From positions 1-41,670 of the forward strand of contig CAINZT010000140.1 of the NCBI GenBank assembly GCA_903855705.1: 41,670 nucleotides of DNA, read 5' to 3'. The position numbers and the translations under genes were made by a program. Below are positions 8,614 through 16,405 of the stretch, piece by piece. This stretch comes from an uncultured Synechococcus sp. GTDB lineage: Bacteria; Cyanobacteriota; Cyanobacteriia; PCC-6307; Cyanobiaceae. The notes under the pieces were generated by a model that had not been told where the DNA came from, did no database searches, and saw only the letters and a program-made list of their open reading frames with translations. Numbering within the stretch: position 1 is the first letter of the stretch; the number at the start of each line of letters is the position of its first letter.

Positions 8614-10149
8614 TCAGGGTTTGACTCTGGATCTTGCTAAGGGAAGTTCCAGCCGACCGGCCACCTGGCTGGGGCCTGGTGCTGAAGACCAACCGCCGGA
8701 ATCGAGAGCCCTGGCGTTGATCTGTAGGGAACTCGAGCGCTTGAGCAGGGGGGGAAGCCCCGTGGGCCAAAGGCCGAGGCGGGCTAGGGCCTGGGGTTGG
8801 GCCCAGAGGCTGAGCTGGTCGGCGCGCCCCTGGCCCGGATCCCTTGTAGCCAGACGAGCGGAACTGGCCGGGGCGAGCTTGGGCTCGGGCCCCAGAAACA
8901 AAACCAGTTCTTGAGGTTGGCCCGGGCCAGGGGCGCTCTGGGATGCTCCAGGGCGAAGGTGTTGCCAGCGCCAGCCACCCACCACGGTGCTGCCATTAGA
9001 GGTGCTGCCATTAGGGGTGTCTCTTCTAGGAGTGTCTTTATTAGCGGTGTTTTCACCAGGGGCGCTGCCACCAGGGCTGCTGGGAGCCACCGTGCTTTCT
9101 GCGCGCTGCCAGGTGCTGGCGCTGAAGCGATTGCCAGGGGCCTGACGTTGCCATTGGGGAATGGTGGCTTCCCGTTCCTCCAGCCCCTGGGCCAGCAGGC
9201 CCTTGCGCAGGCCTGCCAGTAGGGCCTGCCAGTCGGCGGGGTGGGCGCCCAGGGCAAGGTGCAACTCCAAACTGGCCTGATAGGGGCCCTTCGCCTCGGA
9301 GCGAAGCCTGAGCAGGAAGGGTGCCTGGCGCAGCAGGCCTAGCTGGGAAGGACCAAGGCCATAGGTTTTCTGGAGCGGTTCGCTCACGAGGCGGCTAGCC
9401 AACAGGCCGTCAACCAACGGGGCAAGCCGTGTCCCTTGCAGCAGCAACAACGGTTCGGCATCCGGGTGGGCGGGCGGCGGCTCCTGCAGCGGTCCCCCAG
9501 GGGCCGTGCCGGCCTGGCTTGGCCCGAGGGGACTGGCTTGGCCCTGCCAGAGAAGGGCTTTCCCTTCACCCGACAGCACAAAGCAGCCCTGCTGAAAGGG
9601 CAGGAACAGGGGAGTGAGCGGGCCCAGCAATTCGCCGAGGGTGGGACCACTCCAATAGACGGATACCGAGTTCTGGAGCCCGTTGATGCAGTGGCGCTGC
9701 AGGCCCTGGGGGGGAGCAAACTTCAGGCGCAACTGGTCCTGCAGCCACTGGCGGTTAAGAGGATCGGCCGCGAGCACCACCAGGTCATCCACCTGCAGGG
9801 CAGTGGGCGGCAGCGGCAGAGGGTTGATGCCGCCAAACGCCTCGGCTGGCAGGGCTAAGAATTCGGCGCCATCGCCATGGCCTCCCCAGAACTGCCACCA
9901 GAGGCCCGAATGGCGGGACCAGAGTTGCTGGGCCAGCCCCGCGCCTAGGCGGCGGCTCCACAGGGCTGGCGGTGGCTGCTGACCGCCACTGCGAAAACTC
10001 TGCAGCAGGGCGGCACTGGCGGCCAGGCGCTCCAAGCCCGCGGCATGGAGCCTGGGATGCCGCACCAACCACCCCCCTGGCCCAAGCAAGAGCAGGGCAA
10101 GGGTCAAACCGGTGACCAGCAAGGGAGGGCGTGAGCGAGCCAGCTGCAT
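8614..10149 (-). CDS. Large membrane-anchored hypothetical protein
   Basis: A 511-residue protein. A single N-terminal hydrophobic anchor covers about residues 9-30 (PPLLVTGLTLALLLLGPGGW); the remainder would be outside the cytoplasm. I do not recognise the family with confidence; the organisation (anchor, then ~450 residues of alternating hydrophobic strands with FWGG, FGGINPL, YWSGP segments) recalls cyanobacterial DUF3352-type proteins, but that is only an impression. The ATG at 10149 is preceded by GGGAGG at a good distance; an upstream in-frame TTG (10191) is less likely. Residues around 365-400 form a tandem pentapeptide repeat (see 8986-9075). It lies downstream of petN on the same strand, separated by ~160 bp of gap plus a tiny ORF. 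Confidence 0.72.
   Translation of the reverse strand: MQLARSRPPLLVTGLTLALLLLGPGGWLVRHPRLHAAGLERLAASAALLQSFRSGGQQPPPALWSRRLGAGLAQQLWSRHSGLWWQFWGGHGDGAEFLALPAEAFGGINPLPLPPTALQVDDLVVLAADPLNRQWLQDQLRLKFAPPQGLQRHCINGLQNSVSVYWSGPTLGELLGPLTPLFLPFQQGCFVLSGEGKALLWQGQASPLGPSQAGTAPGGPLQEPPPAHPDAEPLLLLQGTRLAPLVDGLLASRLVSEPLQKTYGLGPSQLGLLRQAPFLLRLRSEAKGPYQASLELHLALGAHPADWQALLAGLRKGLLAQGLEEREATIPQWQRQAPGNRFSASTWQRAESTVAPSSPGGSAPGENTANKDTPRRDTPNGSTSNGSTVVGGWRWQHLRPGASQSAPGPGQPQELVLFLGPEPKLAPASSARLATRDPGQGRADQLSLWAQPQALARLGLWPTGLPPLLKRSSSLQINARALDSGGWSSAPGPSQVAGRLELPLARSRVKP
8986..9075 (-). repeat. 15-bp tandem repeat, six degenerate units, in frame
   Basis: Six consecutive 15-bp units (8986-9000, 9001-9015, 9016-9030, 9031-9045, 9046-9060, 9061-9075). 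The first two are 14/15 identical (GGTGCTGCCATTAG plus A or G) and divergence grows towards 9075. On the minus strand the units encode, in protein order, PGGSA, PGENT, ANKDT, PRRDT, PNGST, SNGST. The gradient suggests recent duplication at the 8986 end of an older array. Confidence 0.85.
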
Positions 10150-10309
10150 CACGGCCTCCCAGGGCAACCCGGCGGCGAACAAGGAGAACAATTAAAAGGC
10201 GAGTAGTCAGCCAGCGGCGGAGTAGCCGGCAGAGAAGCAACCTGCCTAGCCAAACTGGACCCGAGCAGCCGCCAAGGCTGGAGCGGCTGACCTGCCGATC
10301 CAAAGCCAG

Positions 10310-10459
10310 TCAACGGCGGGATAGGGGGGCGGCCTGACGGCGCCGGCGATCCCGCCATTCGATCGTGGAGAGATAGAGCACTCCGCCGCTGACAAAAACA
10401 AGCAACAAGCTTGCCGTTGCCGCCAGCAGGGTTGAGGTGCTCAGGGAAAACTCAGGCAA
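10310..10459 (-). CDS. Tiny single-pass membrane ORF directly after petN
   Basis: A 49-residue frame starting at TTG 10459, three bases after the petN stop, and ending at TGA 10310. It reads as a short polar start, one 20-residue hydrophobic helix (LLAATASLLLVFVSGGVLYL, residues 11-30), then a strongly basic tail (EWRDRRRRQ). The layout is that of a small thylakoid or plasma-membrane protein with a cytoplasmic basic tail. I do not recognise it. In favour: tight coupling to petN, sensible topology and the open frame. Against: a TTG start and no clear ribosome binding site of its own. It may be translated by re-initiation after petN. Confidence 0.5.
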   Translation of the reverse strand: MPEFSLSTSTLLAATASLLLVFVSGGVLYLSTIEWRDRRRRQAAPLSRR

Positions 10460-10462
10460 GGC

Positions 10463-10564
10463 TCAGAAGTTGAGGGTGCCGTCACCATTGCGGCCCCACA
10501 CCACCATGGCGATCGAGAAGGTGAAAATGGCAGCCAGGGAAGCCCAACCCAAGGTGATCAGCAT
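10463..10564 (-). CDS. petN: Cytochrome b6f complex subunit VIII, PetN
   Basis: A 33-residue single-helix membrane subunit of the cytochrome b6f complex, which passes electrons between photosystems II and I. The sequence opens [20 protein letters not shown] and ends [13 protein letters not shown]; the GWASLAA helix start and the VVWGRNGDG end are the strongly conserved PetN signature. The ATG at 10564 and TGA at 10463 give exactly the usual cyanobacterial length. It is divergent from clpS (66 bp between starts), and that gap must hold both promoters. It is very short and easily missed by gene callers. Confidence 0.95.
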   Translation of the reverse strand: MLITLGWASLAAIFTFSIAMVVWGRNGDGTLNF

Positions 10565-10630
10565 GGGGATTTGTGGAAGTGAGGCCAGTGTACCTAGGCT
10601 AGGTCCCGCCTCGAGCAGCCGATCCGGGCC

Positions 10631-10966
10631 ATGACCACCACCCCTGCCCTCACCAGCACGCCCGTTAAGCCCCTGGAGCCGGCGCCCCAGGCCAGGCCAG
10701 GCACCGTGAGCCGCAGGGAGCAGCAGCCCTATCCCCAGGCCCGGGTCATCGTGCTCGATGACGACGTCAATACCTATCAACATGTGGTTGAGTGCCTGTT
10801 GCGCCACATCCCAGGCATGGATCCAGATCAGGCCTGGCAGCTGGCCCACCGGATCGACACCCAGGGCTCGGCAGTGGCCTGGAGCGGCCCCTTTGAACAG
10901 GCAGAGCTTTATCACCAGTTGCTCGCCGCCGAAGGCCTGACCATGGCGCCCCTGGAGCGGATCTAG
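10631..10966 (+). CDS. clpS: ATP-dependent Clp protease adaptor ClpS
   Basis: A 111-residue N-end-rule adaptor that delivers substrates to the Clp ATPase (ClpC/ClpA). The core shows [19 protein letters not shown] (residues 39-57), in which the Asp-Asp-x-Asn-Thr stretch lines the N-degron pocket, and later [19 protein letters not shown] (68-86), matching the family's helix plus His-x-x-Gly-like turn. The first ~33 residues are a Pro/Thr-rich flexible extension, as usual for ClpS. The start is ATG 10631. Having clpS and clpP in one 4-kb stretch fits a shared proteolysis role, although the two are on different transcripts. A hairpin overlaps the stop codon. Confidence 0.93.
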   Translation: MTTTPALTSTPVKPLEPAPQARPGTVSRREQQPYPQARVIVLDDDVNTYQHVVECLLRHIPGMDPDQAWQLAHRIDTQGSAVAWSGPFEQAELYHQLLAAEGLTMAPLERI

Positions 10967-10990
10967 GCCGCCGCCGGCCTGCCTAGATTT
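10961..10990 (+). terminator. Hairpin overlapping the clpS stop codon
   Basis: A perfect inverted repeat ATCTAGGC (10961-10968) / GCCTAGAT (10981-10988) encloses a 12-base GC loop and is followed by TTT. The left arm contains the clpS stop TAG (10964-10966). It probably terminates or attenuates transcription before the next gene, which starts 48 bp after the clpS stop. Confidence 0.6.
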
Positions 10991-11013
10991 GCGCCCCTAC
11001 CGGGATCGCTGCC

Positions 11014-11295
11014 ATGGGGCGGGTGGTCATCACCCACAGCACCTATGTGGAGGGCCTGATCCCTTTGCTGCGCAAGCTGGCGCTCCATCCCCAGGTGGAC
11101 ACGATCACCCCCGCGGTGATCAGCCGGGCGCGGGGGCGCAGTATCGGCCTGCGGCTGCGGGTGTCGGCGCCCCTGATCGGCGGCTGGAAGCTGGTGGCCC
11201 GGCGCGGTAGCTCGGCCCAGGAGGTGTTTCTCACCACCAGCCTGGATCGTGAAGCGTTACAAGGCGCTGTCGATGCCCTGCTCGACTTGCGTTAG
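11014..11295 (+). CDS. DUF2103 family protein
   Basis: A 93-residue protein, mostly alpha/beta, matching what I recall of cyanobacterial DUF2103: it opens MGRVVITHSTYVEGLIPLL, followed by KLALHPQVDTITPAVISRARG and an LRVSAPLIGGWKLVARRGSS segment (51-70). The family is sometimes described as predicted metal-binding; I see only two His (residues 8 and 25) and no cysteine cluster, so I would not press that here. Function is unknown; the fold is likely small and nucleic-acid- or nucleotide-related. ATG 11014 is the only sensible start. The next 505 bp downstream hold no convincing gene. Confidence 0.8.
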   Translation: MGRVVITHSTYVEGLIPLLRKLALHPQVDTITPAVISRARGRSIGLRLRVSAPLIGGWKLVARRGSSAQEVFLTTSLDREALQGAVDALLDLR

Positions 11296-11800
11296 CCATG
11301 GCATCAAAACCGGTTCCAGCGGCTAGGGACCGATAGGCCTGCCGGTGCCTGAGATCCGGCCGTTGATCTGCGCAAGAGACGTCCAGAGTCAACGCGGCCA
11401 GGCCGCAATCGCATCGATCGCTGCTTACTTTTTGCTTTTTTTGCAAGAACTTAGGCCGCCTTGATTGCGCTCTTGATGACTTCAGGCCTGGGCAAGCATA
11501 GTTTTGCGCTAATCGCCAGCCAGCAGCGCGCTCAGACGCGAGCAAGCAGAGGATCAGGCCAAGAGACAGCCCGTTCAAAAACCAGATAGCCAAAGGCTTT
11601 TCCCTGGGTACCGCCCCCAAGGACTCGGCGCCATCGCAGGCCCATTGGTTGACAAAGTGCCGCATATCTGGTGTAGGATTGATGCAATAGTTGATGGTTC
11701 AGCCACCCCTTATCCCTTCCTTGCCGGCGTTTCCGTTCATGGGGTCATCACTTGAGTCAACGGTGACTTTGAGCCTGCAGCTTCCGATCCTCAGGCAGCT
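11296..11800. other. 505-bp gap with no convincing gene
   Basis: Between DUF2103 and the GGDEF-EAL gene. It is less GC-rich than its surroundings and includes a T-rich tract near 11427-11443 (TTTTTGCTTTTTTTGC), a short inverted repeat GCGGCC-A-GGCCGC at 11394-11406, and a promoter-like element near 11649. A minus-strand frame at 11231-11665 crosses it but runs antisense into DUF2103 and has no family features, so I did not call it. An unrecognised small RNA is possible. Confidence 0.5.
11649..11679 (+). promoter_or_regulatory. Putative sigma-70-type promoter of the GGDEF-EAL gene
   Basis: TTGACA (11649-11654, perfect -35 consensus) and TAGGAT (11674-11679, two mismatches to TATAAT) are 19 bp apart, slightly long. 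This would give a 5' untranslated leader of about 115 bases before GTG 11801. It is prediction by eye only. Confidence 0.4.
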
Positions 11801-13537
11801 GTGACTGAGTTGAGCAGTCCCCTGGGTCACCTTGTTGAGTTAATAGAACTCTTTGATCCAGACCAGGGCCATCCCTTAGGCAACGCCCTCGACCATGTGG
11901 CGAATGCCCTGAACTGCCAAGTGGTGGTCCTGCTTCGCAACGGCCAGATTCGCCAATCCCTTGGCCTCATCGCCAAGGATCGTGACAAGGTCATCGAGGT
12001 CAGCCCCGATCAGCCCGATCGACTGGAGGTTGCCCTTGGGGCGATCCAAACGGCCTGGATCCCCATGGCTGATCAGGAGCAGTTGTTGGTCGGTCGCCTC
12101 GGCGAGCCTTTTAGCCCCGCGGACCTAGACCTGATCGTGGCCTTGGGCCGCACCATCCAGGTCGCCGACAAGAGCTGGGATGCCCTGCACCTTGAACGAC
12201 AAGCCCATGAGGCCGCCGTCATCAGGGCGACCCATGACAGCCTGACGGGACTACCCAATCGGGAATTGGCGCTTGAGCAACTCGGCAACTGGCTAACCGA
12301 GAGCAATCAGAAGCCGCGACCAGAGTCCGTGATTGCGGTTCTGTTTATTGATCTCGATCGCTTTAAAAATGTCAATGATGCCTACGGCCATGTCGCCGGA
12401 GACCAATTCCTAATCACGGTGGCTCGCATCCTGCAGCAACTGGTTGGCCCCCAGGACGTTTTGGCTCGCCTTGCCGGCGATGAATTCATCGTTCTCTGTC
12501 GCTACGACCTTGCCTATCAGGCCTTAAAACTAGCCGAACAAATCATCGCAGAGATCAGCATTCCCATCAATTTAGGCGGTCGCCTGCTATCCCATTCCGC
12601 CTCCATTGGCCTAGCCTATGCCAATGGACGGGACACGGCCGACTCCCTGCTGGAAAACGCCGATTTGGCCATGTATGAAGCGAAGCAAAAGGGTCGCCAT
12701 TGCGTCATCAACTTTGACCATGGCATGCGCGAATCGGCCCAGCAACGCACCTCGATGGAGTCTGAGCTGCGAAGGGCCCTGGCCAATGGCGAGTTGGAAT
12801 GCTATTTCCAACCGATTTTGGAACTCTGGACCAATCGCATCAGCGGCTTTGAAGCCCTGGTGCGCTGGATCCATCCCCAACAAGGCATGCTCAGCCCAAT
12901 AGACTTTATTCCTATTGCCGAAGAAACGGGCCTAATTGTTGATCTAGATGCCCAGATTCTTGAGCAGGCATGCAAAAAAATAACCGAATGGAATCTGGTA
13001 TGTCCTGAAAAGCTCCTAACCCTCTCAGTCAATATTTCGGCCCGCAGCCTGCTCGATGTCGCCCTCTCCGATCGGGTTGCCAGGGCGATTAAAACCCATC
13101 AGGTGCAGCCCGCCAATCTTTACCTGGAAATCACCGAAACAGCCCTCATCGACGATATCGAGCTCGCCACAACCTGTATCAACAAGTTGGAGAGCCTAGG
13201 GGTGCGCATGGCCATTGATGATTTTGGCACGGGCTATTCCTCCCTTCGCTACCTGAAAAATCTCCAGGTGGGCGTGCTCAAAATTGATCGCTCCTTTACC
13301 GATGGCCTCTCGGTTGACCATGGCGATAGCGTAATTGTCAAAGCGGTGATTGACATGGCCAGCGCCCTCAACATGGCGGTAGTGGCCGAGGGAATCGAAA
13401 CCCAACACCAACTTGACGTGCTCAAGGGCCTGGGCTGCGAATACGGCCAGGGCTACCTATTTGGCCGCCCCCTGAATGCGGCTGCAACCGAACAACTTCT
13501 AAAAACCACCTGGGCCAGCGCCTCAAGGGTCCACTGA
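11801..13537 (+). CDS. GGDEF-EAL cyclic-di-GMP protein, probably a phosphodiesterase
   Basis: A 578-residue protein. Residues ~25-125 look GAF-like (NCQVVVLLRNGQIRQSLGL). A GGDEF domain follows (~140-305: HDSLTGLPNREL, FIDLDRFKNVNDAYGH), but the signature reads AGDEF (225-229), and the place of the RxxD product-inhibition site reads GPQD. The EAL domain (~320-570) keeps its key motifs: EAL (351-353), NISARSL, EITETALIDD, IDDFGTGYSSL, LKIDRSF and VVAEGIET. I infer c-di-GMP hydrolysis with a weak or regulatory (GTP-binding) GGDEF half. No membrane helix or signal is seen, so it is likely cytoplasmic. The start is GTG 11801. The gene stands alone between two gaps and has lower GC than its neighbours. 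Confidence 0.93.
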   Translation: MTELSSPLGHLVELIELFDPDQGHPLGNALDHVANALNCQVVVLLRNGQIRQSLGLIAKDRDKVIEVSPDQPDRLEVALGAIQTAWIPMADQEQLLVGRLGEPFSPADLDLIVALGRTIQVADKSWDALHLERQAHEAAVIRATHDSLTGLPNRELALEQLGNWLTESNQKPRPESVIAVLFIDLDRFKNVNDAYGHVAGDQFLITVARILQQLVGPQDVLARLAGDEFIVLCRYDLAYQALKLAEQIIAEISIPINLGGRLLSHSASIGLAYANGRDTADSLLENADLAMYEAKQKGRHCVINFDHGMRESAQQRTSMESELRRALANGELECYFQPILELWTNRISGFEALVRWIHPQQGMLSPIDFIPIAEETGLIVDLDAQILEQACKKITEWNLVCPEKLLTLSVNISARSLLDVALSDRVARAIKTHQVQPANLYLEITETALIDDIELATTCINKLESLGVRMAIDDFGTGYSSLRYLKNLQVGVLKIDRSFTDGLSVDHGDSVIVKAVIDMASALNMAVVAEGIETQHQLDVLKGLGCEYGQGYLFGRPLNAAATEQLLKTTWASASRVH

Positions 13538-13831
13538 AGAAAGGTCAGGCTAGATCTAAGGCCCAGCCCATACCTGCAGGCAGGCTCAACAGAGCAGTTC
13601 GGGCTAGGCCCCTTGAGTGCTGAGCCCTAATTGTCAGAAATAGGGTGAACCACCGTGCCGTTCTGCCCCAGATTCCGACCTGGATGAACCAGAAGGGGCA
13701 TCAGAGCGGGGCTTCGTTTCCGGCTACGGGGCCGGTCTACGTCACCATCGCGACAGACACCCCATGTCGAAAAGGGAGTCAGATCAGAAAACTGTAGAAG
13801 GCAGTCACCAACACAGCAGTTCCAAATCAGC
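13538..13831. other. 294-bp gap between convergent genes, no gene seen
   Basis: This lies between the 3' ends of the GGDEF-EAL gene and purK. It contains several short GC hairpins (for example CCTGCAGGCAGG near 13574) but no clear T-tailed terminator, open frame or tRNA-like cloverleaf that I can identify. Confidence 0.5.
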
Positions 13832-15241
13832 TTAAGCCCAATCCTGGGCGGGCAGGGGCCAGATCGTGCGGATCTCCTCCAACCGTTGGCGCGCTTCGCT
13901 CGCCCGCTCTTCCGGCCCTAGGGCTTGCAACAGCACGGTGATGTGGCCAAGTTTGCGGCCTAGGGCCGCCCCCTGCTTGCCGTACCAATGCAGCGTCGCC
14001 CCGGGCAGGGCCACCAGGCTGGCCAAGGCGGCAGCCCGCTCGGCCTCGCCCCTATCGGTGCCGAGCAGGTTGACCATCAAAGCCCCGGCCGCCGTTAGGT
14101 GGGGCGCTTGCAGGGGCTGGCCGGCGACAATGCGCACCTGCTGGGCGAACTGGCTGATCGAGCAGGCCTCGATGCTGTAGTGGCCGGAATTGTGGGTGCG
14201 GGGAGCCAGTTCGTTAACGAGCAGCCCTGCAGGGCCATAGAAGAATTCAATCGACAGCACCCCCACGTAGTCCAGGGCCGTCAGCAGGGAGGCCGCCATA
14301 TTGCGGGCCATGGCCTCCAGGGCCTGACTGGCCTGGGCCGGAGCCAGGACCCAGTCGCAGACCTGGTGGTGCTGCTGGGTTTGCACCAAGGGATAGCAGG
14401 CCACCGCGCCGGTGTGGTCGCGACAGGCCACCATCGCCAGCTCCCGTTCAAAGGCGACGAAGTCTTCCAGGATCCACAGGGCCGGATCCACCTGCTCCAG
14501 CAATCGGCCCAGCTCCTGCTCCGATCGCACAATCAGCGTGCCCTTGCCGTCGTAGCCGCCGCGAATCGCCTTGGCCACAACTGGGAAACTCCAGCCCGAA
14601 GGCAAACAGCCCAAGGCCGTTGGTTCGAGCCCAGCCGCAGCGGGCCCAGCCGTTTCAGGGGCCCACTCCCCCGGAGCCTGGGCGGTGGCACCAGGGTCAG
14701 AAGCGGGCGCCGGGCTGGCCAGTTGCCAAGGAACGTCCGACGCGAAAAAGCCGGCAATGGCATCGGGGTTGCTGGCCTGCTCCTGGGTCGAGGGCGAAGG
14801 GGCTCGGGCAGGAGAAAACAGGGCATTGAGCGGAAACCAGCGGGGCGTTGGGATCGACAGGCGGCCCAGCAGTTCCCGTTGCTGGCGTTTATCGACCAGG
14901 AAGCGCAGCGACTCCAGGCTGGGCAGGAACCGCACTCCCGCCTCGGCCAGGGGGGCCAGGGCGTCTAAATCCACCCATTCGTTCTCAAAGCTGATGGCTC
15001 GGCAACGGCGGCTCAGCTCCCGGGTAGCGCTGGCATCGTCAATCTCCGCCTGGATCACCGTGGTGGCTAACCGCACGGCTGGGTCAGCAGGCCCCGGGGT
15101 TTGCAGATGCAGGGGCACCGCCTGCTCCTGCGCCGCTTCGGCCAGCATCAAGGCCAGTTGCCCCCCCCCCACGATGCCGATCCCCGATCCATCGGCAGGC
15201 CCATCAGGCTGGATCGGCAGCAAGGAGGGATCAGTGCTCAC
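13832..15241 (-). CDS. purK: N5-carboxyaminoimidazole ribonucleotide synthase PurK
   Basis: An ATP-grasp enzyme of purine biosynthesis: AIR + bicarbonate + ATP to N5-CAIR. Visible: GIGIVGGGQLALMLA at the N-terminal nucleotide-binding fold, then SFENEWVDLDAL, the ATP-grasp core VAKAIRGGYDGKGT, AFERELAMVACRD, and the metal/phosphate region LSIEFFYGPAGLLVNELAPR-THNSGHY. About 78 Pro/Ala/Ser-rich residues (14597-14830) are inserted just before the ATP-grasp core, making it much longer than the usual ~370-390 residues. Start is uncertain: GTG 15241 gives 469 residues; an in-frame TTG at 15310, ten bases after the permease stop, would add 23. No ATG precedes the conserved block. It follows the permease gene on the same strand. 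Confidence 0.92.
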   Translation of the reverse strand: MSTDPSLLPIQPDGPADGSGIGIVGGGQLALMLAEAAQEQAVPLHLQTPGPADPAVRLATTVIQAEIDDASATRELSRRCRAISFENEWVDLDALAPLAEAGVRFLPSLESLRFLVDKRQQRELLGRLSIPTPRWFPLNALFSPARAPSPSTQEQASNPDAIAGFFASDVPWQLASPAPASDPGATAQAPGEWAPETAGPAAAGLEPTALGCLPSGWSFPVVAKAIRGGYDGKGTLIVRSEQELGRLLEQVDPALWILEDFVAFERELAMVACRDHTGAVACYPLVQTQQHHQVCDWVLAPAQASQALEAMARNMAASLLTALDYVGVLSIEFFYGPAGLLVNELAPRTHNSGHYSIEACSISQFAQQVRIVAGQPLQAPHLTAAGALMVNLLGTDRGEAERAAALASLVALPGATLHWYGKQGAALGRKLGHITVLLQALGPEERASEARQRLEEIRTIWPLPAQDWA

Positions 15242-15319
15242 AACCAACCTCGTGCCTGCGGCAGGCCAATCACCCAGTTTCGCACTGGATCGCACCGCAC
15301 CAGAGTCCAAGCCCCAAAC

Positions 15320-16210
15320 TCAGCTCAGGCCCCGCTCGCCCGCAGCCACAAGCCGCACCAGGCTGAGCAGCAGCACAATCACGAAAAGGGCGAGGCCAAC
15401 GGTGCAGGCGTAACTGATTTCCAGTTCGGAAAAGGCCTGGTCATAGACGTAATACACAAGCGTGCGGGTCGAATCGGCAGGCCCGCCCTGGGTCATCAAG
15501 AACACCTCTTCAAAGACCTTGGTGGCCGCAATCGCCGAGATCACCGCCACCAGGGTGATGTAGGGCCTTAGCAGGGGCAGGGTGATATCAACGTGCTGGC
15601 GCCAGCCCTCACTGCCATCGAGGGAAGCCGCTTCGTAGAGATCCTTGGAGATGCCCTGGAGACCGGCCACAAAGATCACCATGTAGTACCCAAGGCCCTT
15701 CCAGAGGGTCACCAGCATCACCGCCGGCAGGGCCAACAGGGGATTGGTGAGGAAGCCAATGGGCGAAAAGCCGGGTCCGAGCAGACTGGCCAGCCAGCCA
15801 TTGATCAGGCCCGTTTCGGCGTAGAGCCAGCGAAAGGCAATCGCTGCGACCACGATCGATACCAGCACGGGCGCATAGAAGGCGGCCCGGAACCAATGGA
15901 TGCCTGGCAGCTGGCGGTTGACCAGCACAGCTAGGACCAGGGAGCCGCCAACAATCGGCGGCACAACGCCGACCAGGTAAATCAATGTGGTCCCCAACAC
16001 CCGAAAAAACATCGGGTCATGGAGCAGGCGCCTCAGATTGGCCAGCCCCACGAATTTCAGGGGTTCAGACACATCAAGGCCGCTCTGGCTGACGCTCATC
16101 AGCAGGGCCAGGGCCGCCGGCACCAGCACCGATAGTCCAAGAAGCACAAGCGCCGGTGCCAGGAAGGCCCAGGCCGTGCCATTGCGTCGGTGGCTGGAAG
16201 CCTCGGCCAT
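15320..16210 (-). CDS. Sugar-type ABC transporter permease (MalF/UgpA-like)
   Basis: A 296-residue inner-membrane permease with six hydrophobic segments. The cytoplasmic coupling loop [20 protein letters not shown] (around residues 213-232) matches the EAA motif (EAAxxDGA-x-x-x-x-F-x-x-I-x-L-P) that docks with the ATPase. The N-terminal helix with [13 protein letters not shown] and the VYYVYDQAF region near the C-terminus are typical of the CUT1 family, which imports oligosaccharides or glycerol-phosphate-like compounds. No solute-binding protein, second permease (MalG-like) or ATPase is in the window, so its partners must lie elsewhere. ATG 16210. It is divergent from aroB, with ~195 bp between the starts. 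Confidence 0.9.
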   Translation of the reverse strand: MAEASSHRRNGTAWAFLAPALVLLGLSVLVPAALALLMSVSQSGLDVSEPLKFVGLANLRRLLHDPMFFRVLGTTLIYLVGVVPPIVGGSLVLAVLVNRQLPGIHWFRAAFYAPVLVSIVVAAIAFRWLYAETGLINGWLASLLGPGFSPIGFLTNPLLALPAVMLVTLWKGLGYYMVIFVAGLQGISKDLYEAASLDGSEGWRQHVDITLPLLRPYITLVAVISAIAATKVFEEVFLMTQGGPADSTRTLVYYVYDQAFSELEISYACTVGLALFVIVLLLSLVRLVAAGERGLS

Positions 16211-16357
16211 GGCCCAAACCTTAGGGGCAATGGGGCCCAGGCAGGCTCAGGCGGCAGACTCGATCCAGCCCAAACGCCCTCGCCCGTGCCCGCCGTGAGC
16301 AGTAGCAGCCCCACCCCAGCCAGCACGCTCGTGGCGGACCAAGCCGCTACTTCAGGT

Positions 16358-16393
16358 CAAAGCGGGACTGGTCGCCAAAGCGGGACTTTTCGC
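16358..16393 (+). repeat. 18-bp tandem duplication upstream of aroB
   Basis: Two adjacent copies, CAAAGCGGGACTGGTCGC (16358-16375) and CAAAGCGGGACTTTTCGC (16376-16393), differ by two bases and are followed by a partial CAAA. They end 12 bp before the aroB start and so lie in its leader. Confidence 0.85.
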
Positions 16394-16405
16394 CAAATCA
16401 AATCC

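Noticed and set aside
11231-11665. 144-codon minus-strand frame over the DUF2103 end and the following gap
   Set aside because: It overlaps DUF2103 antisense, and its composition and lack of family features do not support a gene.
14099-14968. 289-codon plus-strand frame opposite purK
   Set aside because: PurK on the minus strand has all catalytic motifs; this frame is Gly/Gln/His-rich antisense noise.
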